DNA from: Candidatus Lutacidiplasma silvani
GTDB lineage: Archaea > Thermoplasmatota > Thermoplasmata > Lutacidiplasmatales > UBA184
Direction of reading: 5' to 3'
Length of the DNA: 64,000 bases
NCBI GenBank assembly: GCA_022750295.1
Contig: JAKIVZ010000010.1
Span: 1 to 64,000 of the forward strand
Notes under the pieces: model-generated
The model's input: only the letters and a program-made list of their open reading frames with translations
Databases searched by the model: none
What the model was told of the DNA's origin: nothing
Part shown: positions 8,331-14,878 of the stretch, piece by piece
Layout: every line of letters starts with the position of its first letter
Position numbering within the stretch: the first letter of the stretch is position 1
Program-made: the position numbers and the translations under genes

Positions 8331-9038
8331 ATGACGGATGCCGCTGGACCTGCACGTCCGGAACGGGCAGCGCTCTACTTGCGAGTCTCGACCGAGGAGC
8401 AAGACCTCGCCGGCCAGGAGCGTGACGTCCGGCTCGAGGTGGAGCGCCGTGGCTGGGAGGTCGCCGCGGTTTACTCCGAGAAAGTCTCCGGAACAGGCCG
8501 GGTCGAGCGGGCGGAGTACGACCGTCTCCTCCGGGATGTTGCGCGACCCGACCGGGGCTGGACCATCCTTCTTGTCTGGTCGCTCGACCGCTGGAGTCGC
8601 GAGGAGCGGTTCGACCGGGCCGTCGGCGCAATCCTCGACTTGGAAAAGGGTGGTGTGCGATTTGCATCGCTCAAGGAGCCCTATCTCTCCACTCCCGAGA
8701 CTCAGGACGCCACAGCCTCGTTTGCTCGGAACATCCTCCTCGGGGTCACAACCTCGGTCGCCTCGTTCGAGTCCCGGCGGAAGTCGGAGCGGGTCCGCGT
8801 TGCCATGCGGGAGATTCGCGAGGGTCGGCGCCCGACGCGATCGGGGCGGCCCCCGGGCCGACCGCGAAGGGTCACGCCGGAAAAGGCCGGCAAGATCCTC
8901 GAGCTGCGCCGTCTCGGCCTCAAGTGGCGAGAGGTGGCTGGCCGCGTAGGATTGCCCGCGGGGACGTGCGCCTCGGTATGGTCCAGGGCGACCCGGAACG
9001 GACCCAGCCTTGGAGGTGGAGCCGATGGGGGAGAATGA
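8331..9038 (+). CDS. Serine recombinase (resolvase/invertase family)
   Basis: This 235-residue protein has an N-terminal resolvase catalytic domain. ALYLRVSTEEQDLAGQERDV carries the nucleophile Ser in RVST. It is followed by YSEKVSGTG, the DRLLRDVARP helix and SLDRWSREE. The C-terminal 50 residues (PGRPRRVTPEKAGKILELRR onward) resemble a Hin-type helix-turn-helix. A clear Shine-Dalgarno-like GGAGGAG lies about seven bases before the ATG, unlike the leaderless genes elsewhere in the window. It may resolve element multimers or act on the inverted-repeat segment 270 bases downstream; both are inferences. Confidence 0.9.
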   Translation: MTDAAGPARPERAALYLRVSTEEQDLAGQERDVRLEVERRGWEVAAVYSEKVSGTGRVERAEYDRLLRDVARPDRGWTILLVWSLDRWSREERFDRAVGAILDLEKGGVRFASLKEPYLSTPETQDATASFARNILLGVTTSVASFESRRKSERVRVAMREIREGRRPTRSGRPPGRPRRVTPEKAGKILELRRLGLKWREVAGRVGLPAGTCASVWSRATRNGPSLGGGADGGE

Positions 9039-9285
9039 GCCCGAGGCTGAGAGGGACAAACCCCCCCCGAATATCCTCGAGTCCGAATCGATCCACGTCC
9101 TTCACTGGAAACGCGGAACAAACCTCGCCCGTAGGCATTGCACCTACCCCGGGTGCGGCGTCACACTCCCCAACAGGTACTGGTCCGGACTCTGCGGCGA
9201 GCACTACAAACTCTGGCTCACCGAGTCGGCGCGACTGCGGATGGCCCGCATGAGGGCCCGGCGGAAGGCCGAAGCTGGCGCATAG
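9010..9285 (+). CDS. Small zinc-finger protein, about 85-91 aa
   Basis: The centre reads HCTYPGCGVTLPNRYWSGLC then GEHYKLW, giving Cys-x4-Cys and Cys-x2-His pairs that fit a single zinc site. A basic tail follows (MARMRARRKAEA). It overlaps the serine recombinase by 29 bases, or 14 if the ATG at 9025 (MGENEPE) is the start. A nucleic-acid-binding accessory is likely, but no partner is evident. Confidence 0.65.
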   Translation: MEVEPMGENEPEAERDKPPPNILESESIHVLHWKRGTNLARRHCTYPGCGVTLPNRYWSGLCGEHYKLWLTESARLRMARMRARRKAEAGA

Positions 9286-9668
9286 ACGCCGTGGGGCCCT
9301 GAGCGGTCGGAATAGTCGTAACATCGTGGAAGAACTGCTGCCGCCCACCGCGCAGAATCACCGAGTCTGCGGATTCTGGTGACGAAAAGTTTGTAATGGC
9401 GGCGCTCGATGTTCGTTCTGACTCTTCCGCCACCACGTTCTTGGGTGAAATCTTGAGCTGAGGCGGATCCAGCCTCGCTCTCGAATCCGATGTTACGACT
9501 ATTGGGCTCTGAATACGGTCCCGTTTTGAGAGCTTCGGAGGAGGGTCTCGACCCCCAAACGAAGCGTAGAATCGGACCCCCTGTTTCGGCAGAGACCGCG
9601 CGTTCGGGCGTGCGCCCGGTAAACTTTACGGTTCGCGAGGTCTCTTCCGCCCCTGCAGGCGCTGCCCA
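9286..9668. other. Non-coding gap containing a long inverted repeat
   Basis: This 383-base stretch has no convincing gene. It holds the 16-base inverted repeat pair (described separately), an inner CAGAATC/GATTCTG inverted pair (9353-9359 and 9372-9378), and near its end a GTAAA-C-TTTAC palindrome within CCCGGTAAACTTTACGG (about 9617-9633). The palindrome lies upstream of the small membrane-protein gene. Confidence 0.5.
9311..9503. repeat. 16-bp perfect inverted repeat bounding 161 bp
   Basis: AATAGTCGTAACATCG (9311-9326) and CGATGTTACGACTATT (9488-9503) are exact reverse complements. The segment between is non-coding. Candidate identities are a site for the upstream serine recombinase (an invertible or res-type segment), a MITE-like non-autonomous element, or part of the replication origin. 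No clean target-site duplication is seen outside the arms, although GGGC(C/T)CTGA occurs close to the left arm and directly after the right one. Confidence 0.75.
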
Positions 9669-9866
9669 ATGTCGATCTTGGGGTCGGGCCACATTCGGGC
9701 CGAGGTCCGCCCTGTTCCAAGGCGGGCCCTGGTTTTCGTGTTCGCCATCGTTCTGCTGATCGCGTGGGGGGTCGTCGACCCGGCCCTCTGGTGGCTCGGC
9801 GTGTCCGCTGGGGTCTTGGCGTCCATCGGCATGTGCCAGATGATCGGCTGGGTCCCGTCAATCTGA
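9669..9866 (+). CDS. Small membrane protein, 65 aa
   Basis: After about 18 residues come two probable membrane helices: ALVFVFAIVLLIAWGVVDPA and WWLGVSAGVLASIGMCQMIG. The protein ends WVPSI. Function is unknown. It sits alone between two non-coding stretches. Upstream is a CCGGTAAAC-containing palindrome shared, in part, with two other intergenic sites in the element. Confidence 0.5.
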   Translation: MSILGSGHIRAEVRPVPRRALVFVFAIVLLIAWGVVDPALWWLGVSAGVLASIGMCQMIGWVPSI

Positions 9867-10487
9867 CCGGGCCACCCTGCCTCACCTCCGAGACGGACCC
9901 CTTCGCTCTCTGCAAGAGTCGGAAGGCCCCCCTGCCGAGCGATCTGAATCGGGTCCCGGTCCCGGGGGCACTACTGGGTAGTCTCTACCCTGAGATTTCC
10001 GGACGCCTTGGGCGATCTTGCTGCCCGGGCGGACTACTTGAGGGGTCTCGGACGGACCCCTTCCGACTCCGGCAGCGTAGGAAGGCCCCCCCACCAAGCA
10101 GTCCGGATCGGGTCCAGGTCCGGATGTTACGGCCGGGGTGTCCCCGTCGGGCAGTCCGTACATGCTTGGACGGAAATCGGAAGTTCTACCCGGGGGCGTT
10201 ACGGGGGGTGGACGGGCGAACTCGGCGATCCGCCCGATTCCGTCACGCAAGGAATCGACGATATGCCGTCCGAGGAAGTTCCTCCGGAAGTTCCGAGGGG
10301 TCCGATCCAAATCGGAGTCCGTACCGGACATTCCGTTGATTCCGCCCAGTTCCGTTGGAGCTCCGGAGGCTTGGGCGGAACCGCCTTCCGCGCGGTTTGG
10401 CAACTGTTTACCGGAAAGGACGGCGCGGTTCGACTTGGGACTACACGCCGCCTACCATAGGCTTCGCTCGCTGGCCCAGAAACGCGG
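9867..10487. other. Repeat-rich non-coding region, origin or RNA candidate
   Basis: These 620 bases contain no frame with convincing coding character. Two imperfect direct repeats of about 70 bases start at 9893 and 10052 (shared GACGGACCCCTTC, then GGAAGGCCCCCC, then GATCGGGTCC or similar). Between them is a perfect hairpin GGGTAG-TCT-CTACCC (9977-9991). The right half is dense in TTCCG/TCCGGA words, including GGAAGTTC and GGAGCTCCGGAGG. On its minus strand CCGGTAAAC recurs near 10403-10412. An element replication origin or a structured RNA would both fit. Confidence 0.45.
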
Positions 10488-11270
10488 ATGTTCAGGCAGG
10501 TGGTCCCCGGACGGATGGCAGCGAATGAGAGTCCCAAGTTCGAACTGGATCAAGTCTTCCAAAAAATGGCAGCCGCGGCGATTCAGAATGCCCGCGACCT
10601 GCTCGACTCAGCGCAGGCGGTAGCGAGCAAGAGTCATTTCGGCCACGCGCGATCGCTCGCGATTTTGGGTCTCGAGGAGGGAGCCAAGGCGTACGTCTAC
10701 CGAGGTGCGGCCTTAGGAGTGTTCACTTTCGATGCCTCCCAAGCCGGGAAGACGCGACTGATTGCGGGTGAGGAGGTCAAGCTGAAGTTCATAGTCTCGG
10801 AAGGGGCGCTCAACTCCAAGCACCCGGAAAAACATTCCCTCGACGCGGGCCTTGAGTTCACCCTCACCATGATCGAGGGAGTCTTCAGTGCACTTCCGCG
10901 GATGCTCCGTGGAGAGCAAACGGACTCGCTTGAGCCCGCGGAAGTCTTCCCGGGGTTCGAGGCGAAGCTGGACGCCCTTTTGGAGCGGACCGAGAACGAT
11001 AATCGGCGCAAGAACGAGGGGCTCTATGTTCGCCACATCAAGGAAGTTGTGAGCAGTCCCAGCGCGGTGACTCAAACCGAGTTCGCGCCGTACGAAGCCC
11101 GCCTGAGCAGACGGCTATCGTTCCTGGGACCGTTCGTAGACTCGGACCTCAGCACTGGTTCAGGGGAGGACTTGGCCAAGGCGTTCTTCGGAGACTCCTG
11201 GCCCGCAATCGAGGAGCTCCGGAAGCTTCAGGGAGCCACCGAAAAGGCCGGCGACGATGTCTCGAGATGA
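10488..11270 (+). CDS. AbiV-family abortive-infection-like protein
   Basis: This protein has up to 260 residues; an internal ATG at 10515 is an alternative start. The N-terminal block AIQNARDLLDSAQAVASKSH then FGHARSLAILGLEEGAKAYV (about residues 31-70) matches AbiV, where a helix 'ALQNA..L..DA..L...G....A..LA.LA.EE.GK' is the hallmark. The second hallmark, RRKNEGLYVRHIKEVVSSP (about 171-189), is also present. AbiV proteins from bacteria block phage late gene expression. Here the role is inferred to be element-encoded defence or superinfection exclusion. It is monocistronic, facing the convergent minus-strand membrane cluster. Confidence 0.75.
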   Translation: MFRQVVPGRMAANESPKFELDQVFQKMAAAAIQNARDLLDSAQAVASKSHFGHARSLAILGLEEGAKAYVYRGAALGVFTFDASQAGKTRLIAGEEVKLKFIVSEGALNSKHPEKHSLDAGLEFTLTMIEGVFSALPRMLRGEQTDSLEPAEVFPGFEAKLDALLERTENDNRRKNEGLYVRHIKEVVSSPSAVTQTEFAPYEARLSRRLSFLGPFVDSDLSTGSGEDLAKAFFGDSWPAIEELRKLQGATEKAGDDVSR

Positions 11271-11407
11271 GGGGGTCGGACTCCCGCGCACTGCTTGAAA
11301 GCGGGCGGCTCGCGCCGCGTGGGGGACTCTTGAGAAAGACTGGCATTGGAAAAGGTCGGCAGTACGGGGTGCGAGCCAGACATTTACAAGGGACAGGTTT
11401 CGGGAAT

Positions 11408-11758
11408 TCAGATTTCTCCTCTGGCGAGGGCTGAGACCATTCTGGAGTGCCGGAGGGTGAGAGCCCCCGCCACGACGACGAGGACGACCCCGATTACTAC
11501 GAACACGGTTCCCGTCGAGGCGCTGCCAAAGTTCCAATCCAGTATCCCGCCGCCGATCACGACAACTGCGAGTGCCCACACGACGTTTTCCATGGTCTTC
11601 ACCTCCCGCAATCTGATCTTCGCGGCCTCGAGGCGTGCCATGTCGCTGAGGGTGGCAGGTCCACTACCGACCCGTGGGAGGGCAGCCCCGCAGTGCTGAC
11701 AATGGGCAAATGACGAGTCAGTGGGTTCCCGGCAGGATGGACAGGGCATCTCGGCCAT
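11408..11758 (-). CDS. Zinc-ribbon two-helix membrane protein
   Basis: This 116-residue protein has a Cys-x2-Cys...Cys-x2-Cys ribbon at the N-terminus (CPSC at 6-9, CQHC at 20-23). A short charged helix is followed by two membrane helices at about 56-77 (ENVVWALAVVVIGGGILDW) and 84-104 (TVFVVIGVVLVVVAGALTL). The layout resembles many archaeal zinc-ribbon membrane proteins of unknown role. It is the last gene of a four-gene minus-strand run headed by the J-domain protein, suggesting a membrane-associated complex. The function is unknown. Confidence 0.7.
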   Translation of the reverse strand: MAEMPCPSCREPTDSSFAHCQHCGAALPRVGSGPATLSDMARLEAAKIRLREVKTMENVVWALAVVVIGGGILDWNFGSASTGTVFVVIGVVLVVVAGALTLRHSRMVSALARGEI

Positions 11759-11837
11759 CGGAAGTCCAACCGCTGGCGGGGCTATGAAAGCAGCCTACCT
11801 GACGGGCCACGACCTGGGCGGAGCCGCAAGAGGCCCT

Positions 11838-12125
11838 TCACCTTGGCACGCGGCTTTCCATCACGTTTTCGGGTCCCGCTGGGCGTTCCGGCAGGCAGAA
11901 CATTGGAATCAAGTCAGACTCCGCCCTCGAACCTCTCCGAATAGAATGCCACCGGCCGCATCCAGGAAACGGACACTTGGCCCACGGTGAGTTCCCCCCC
12001 TTAACGCTTCGGCAGTTGAACCACGGCACGTCTGAGAGTTCCACCCGAACCTCGTACACATGGGTGCAAGGCGAGTTGCAGTAGCCGGCGAGAGCCCACC
12101 TACCGTCAATCAGGAAACACGGCAC
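11838..12125 (-). CDS. Cys-rich small hypothetical protein, 95 aa
   Basis: I do not recognise the family. Cysteines cluster as YCNSPCTHVYEV (about residues 15-26) and CPFPGCGRWHSI (about 50-61), which together could hold one zinc ion. A beta-strand-like RVELSDVPWFNC lies between. It sits in the minus-strand run between two membrane proteins, in the same orientation. Coding status rests on the frame's plausible composition and its zinc-like pattern, so it is less certain than its neighbours. Confidence 0.5.
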   Translation of the reverse strand: MPCFLIDGRWALAGYCNSPCTHVYEVRVELSDVPWFNCRSVKGGNSPWAKCPFPGCGRWHSIRRGSRAESDLIPMFCLPERPAGPENVMESRVPR

Positions 12126-12208
12126 GCCGGCACGATGCTGATTCCGTGCATCAACCTACACATTTTCGACGGAGCGCACGTCGGCGCCTGCAAATAGGCC
12201 CGATTCCC

Positions 12209-12814
12209 TCACAGCGAACCAGGGGGATGGCTGCCCGGCTCGTCCGGAGCCCTGGTCTCGGGAAGGGTCGCGATCCCAGGACGAATGTTCCCCGACTGAC
12301 GAGACCATGCCTCCTCGTGTGCTCGTACATGGGTCGCCAAGTGCAGCATGACCCAAGCGAGCCCGACAATCAGGAAGCTGACTGAGAAATCCAACGGGAT
12401 TGCCGCTCGAGACGGCCCGACCAGCGCGGCCAAGATTGCGATGATCCCAGCGCTGTTTGTCAGGATCGCCGGGAAGAACATCAGGCGCTTATCCCCCGCT
12501 GTTCCTGCAAGCACCAGGGTCGACCAGACGCCAATCCCAAGCGCCGACGTGATCCCGAAGTAGAGAAAGAGGAAGTCCTCGCTCAGGGCGGGGCGAAAGT
12601 TCGCCGCAACGAACGCAACGGCGAGGGCGCAAGGTACGAAGACGAGTAGGAAGAATGTGGAGGCGTAACCTCTTCGGACACTCGGGGGCCGCGATCGCGC
12701 CTCGCTCCAGGAAGCAGCGACGAGTTCCCTAAATGACCCAGGCCGAGGACTCGCGGGATTCGGGGAATCATCAGCGGGTGGGCTGTCCTCGCTCGACGAA
12801 TCCGCACCACTCAT
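12209..12814 (-). CDS. Polytopic membrane protein, 201 aa
   Basis: The frame is open far upstream, but the ATG at 12814 (MSGADSSSED) is 14 bases after the stop of the J-domain gene and gives a sensible protein. It has an acidic Ser/Pro-rich cytoplasmic N-terminus and then about four membrane helices: STFFLLVFVPCALAVAFVAA, LFLYFGITSALGIGVWSTLV, LMFFPAILTNSAGIIAILAA and LDFSVSFLIVGLAWVMLHLA. The tail is hydrophilic. No family is recognised. Its close spacing suggests co-transcription and a shared membrane complex with the J-domain protein. Confidence 0.7.
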   Translation of the reverse strand: MSGADSSSEDSPPADDSPNPASPRPGSFRELVAASWSEARSRPPSVRRGYASTFFLLVFVPCALAVAFVAANFRPALSEDFLFLYFGITSALGIGVWSTLVLAGTAGDKRLMFFPAILTNSAGIIAILAALVGPSRAAIPLDFSVSFLIVGLAWVMLHLATHVRAHEEAWSRQSGNIRPGIATLPETRAPDEPGSHPPGSL

Positions 12815-12827
12815 CAACGGACACCTT

Positions 12828-13475
12828 TCAAGAGCGCTTGCGGCCCCGAGCGTACTCGAGAAGCAAGTCTCGCGCCGCATTGATTCGTTGGAGCTGTTTG
12901 GTCGCGTCCTCTGGACTCGGATTCCGGTCGGGGTGGAGACTCTTTGCCCACCCTCTATAAGCTGACTGGATGGTCTTTGGAGACGCGGTGACCTCAACTC
13001 CGAGAATCGTCGCCGCCTCACGGATGTTCGCGGGCGGCGTCGGCTCAACCGGAGTCGAATCGGAGCCGCCCGGTCGGTGGGGTGGCTCGGTGCGTGAAGG
13101 ACCCTCGGTCCGGGGCGGACGACTACGCGGACCAGACGACTCGCTCGGGGGTGGCCCGGGACGCGCCCGAGGCGGGGGCGGTGGGGGCGCGGCGGTCGCT
13201 GATGGAGGTGGGGGTGGCCGTGGCCACCCATCCTGAGCCTGACTCGTTGTGGGATACCGTCCGGAGTGCTGCCGAACAGACCCCTCGCTCCTGATCCTCT
13301 CGTTCTCCTTGCTGGCCCTTCGATGGAGGAGCAAGCCCCACCCGATCAGAGTCACGCTCGCGAAGAAGAGCAGGACGCCGAGTGCCTGCAGAATAAAGTT
13401 GGATGATCCGAGCTCGATTCCGAAGTAGGTCCAAAAGAGGGCCACACCCAGAAGAGCGCGTTTCACACCGGGCAT
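12828..13475 (-). CDS. Membrane-anchored J-domain protein
   Basis: Two membrane helices occupy residues 5-25 and 28-48 (ALFWTYFGIEL... and ALGVLLFFASVTLIGWGLLL). A Pro/Arg-rich disordered linker of about 100 residues follows. The C-terminal 60 residues form a DnaJ J-domain: ATILGVEVTASPKTIQSAYR, then the diagnostic HPD in KSLHPDRNPSPEDA, then LQRINAARDLLLEY. J-domains recruit and stimulate DnaK/Hsp70. No DnaK, zinc-finger or C-terminal peptide-binding domain is present, so it would be a local recruiter at the membrane. It heads the minus-strand run 12828-11408. Confidence 0.85.
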   Translation of the reverse strand: MPGVKRALLGVALFWTYFGIELGSSNFILQALGVLLFFASVTLIGWGLLLHRRASKENERIRSEGSVRQHSGRYPTTSQAQDGWPRPPPPPSATAAPPPPPPRARPGPPPSESSGPRSRPPRTEGPSRTEPPHRPGGSDSTPVEPTPPANIREAATILGVEVTASPKTIQSAYRGWAKSLHPDRNPSPEDATKQLQRINAARDLLLEYARGRKRS

Positions 13476-13600
13476 CGAGGCCGCGGGAGCCGACCTTGGG
13501 GGATTACCGTTGCCCAGTCGGGGGCTGGCGTCGACAAACTCCTCCGGGGGCCTGATTAAGCGGAAGCATTTCTACCCGGTAAACGTAGGGGTGGCACGGG
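13476..13600. promoter_or_regulatory. Divergent promoter region
   Basis: This 125-base gap lies between the J-domain gene (minus) and the DUF262 gene (plus). GATTAAGCGG (13554-13563) is TATA-like for the plus gene. CCCGGTAAACGTAGG (about 13576-13590) shares the CCGGTAAAC word with two other element intergenic sites. Confidence 0.35.
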
Positions 13601-14860
13601 TTGCCGATGGACGTCAGTCGCAAGCCGTGGCCCATCGCGACCCTCTGTGGAACGAAGGGGCGAATCGATCCCTCCGCGGATTTTCAACGACCGCCAGTTT
13701 GGTCGACTTCGCAGAAGCAACTCCTAATCGATACGATACTTAGAGGGCTCGACATTCCGAAAATCTACTGGCAGCGCGTCTCGCGGAACCCAGATCAATA
13801 CGCGATCATTGACGGACAGCAGCGAGTCCGCGCCATCTGGGAATTTCAAGAGGGCAGGTTTGCGATGGCATCGGACGCCGACCCTGTCAACGGCAATGTC
13901 GTGGCGGACCTCCGCTACTCAGACCTTCCAGACGACATCCGGATGGAATTCGACGTCTATCCACTCGACGTCGTTGTCCTCAGTGACGCTACCGACGACG
14001 ATGTCCGGGACCTCTTCCTAAGGCTCCAGAATGGGACTCCACTAAAAGCCCAAGAGAAACGCAACGCCATGGTCGGAGGCATGAGGAATTTTGTGAAGTC
14101 CCTCACGTCCCACCCGTTCTTTAGCGCGGTTATTTTCAAGAATACTCGATACAATCACGACTTGGTTGCCGCACAGATGATGTGCATTGAGCTGGCCGGC
14201 CACCCCGTTGACATTAAGAACGCCGACTTGAACCGGATGTATCAGACGAACGAGCTGTTTGACGGGACCCTCCCCTCGGCGAAAAAGGTTCGACGGACTT
14301 TGGACCTTCTTGCAATCGCGTTCCCTACCAAGACTCCCGAGCTTGAGCGCTTCAGCGTGATATCGCTCTACTGCCTCGTGTCGAGTCTGATTGACGGCTT
14401 TGTTCTCGGCGGGCGGGAACAAGCGCTCGCGTCGTGGTTTATCGAATTCGAGCGGAAGCGGAGGGAGGACGGGGCCCAGCCGGCGGAGGCTCAGGACAAC
14501 GAGCTCGTCCAGTACCACGAGTTGACGAGCCACTCGACTGACTCAGAGGCCTCGCTGTCGAAGCGCCACGAGATTCTCGCACGGAGCTTTCTACTCACTG
14601 TGCCGGACCTCGCCCAGCGGGACAATCAGCGCGATTTCACCCACGAGCAACGGCTGGCCATCTATCGCCGTGACGATGGGGTTTGCAGACTCGGGCTCAA
14701 ATGTCCAGGCGTTAGATGCCAATGGGACGGATGGCACGCCGACCACAAGATTCCCTGGGTTCGCGGGGGTCAAACCACCGTCGCAAACGGGCAAGTTGCC
14801 TGCCCTGAGTGCAACATGGCGAAGGGAGCGCAGCTGGAGGAAGGGATTCGGGCCTCGTGA
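13601..14860 (+). CDS. DUF262-HNH protein (GmrSD/type IV restriction-like)
   Basis: This 419-residue protein has an N-terminal DUF262 ParB-like domain, with DFQRPPVWSTSQKQLLIDTI and the family motif YAIIDGQQRVRAIWEF (about residues 67-82). A helical middle follows. The C-terminal HNH nuclease domain has RDDGVCRLGLKCPG, then WHADHKIPWVRGGQTTVANG and CPECNMAKG, with the DH pair and the Asn/His metal ligands in place. DUF262 plus HNH proteins cleave modified or phage DNA in systems such as GmrSD. Lying back to back with a restriction-modification gene supports a defence role. Start is TTG at 13601 or ATG at 13607. Confidence 0.85.
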   Translation: MPMDVSRKPWPIATLCGTKGRIDPSADFQRPPVWSTSQKQLLIDTILRGLDIPKIYWQRVSRNPDQYAIIDGQQRVRAIWEFQEGRFAMASDADPVNGNVVADLRYSDLPDDIRMEFDVYPLDVVVLSDATDDDVRDLFLRLQNGTPLKAQEKRNAMVGGMRNFVKSLTSHPFFSAVIFKNTRYNHDLVAAQMMCIELAGHPVDIKNADLNRMYQTNELFDGTLPSAKKVRRTLDLLAIAFPTKTPELERFSVISLYCLVSSLIDGFVLGGREQALASWFIEFERKRREDGAQPAEAQDNELVQYHELTSHSTDSEASLSKRHEILARSFLLTVPDLAQRDNQRDFTHEQRLAIYRRDDGVCRLGLKCPGVRCQWDGWHADHKIPWVRGGQTTVANGQVACPECNMAKGAQLEEGIRAS

Positions 14861-14878
14861 TCCAAGAGGGTAGCTCCA

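Noticed and set aside
9764-10339. 191-codon plus-strand frame across the repeat region
   Set aside because: The 159-base repeat spacing keeps it in frame, but differences between copies fall at all codon positions and the product is Arg/Pro/Ser low complexity, so it looks non-coding.
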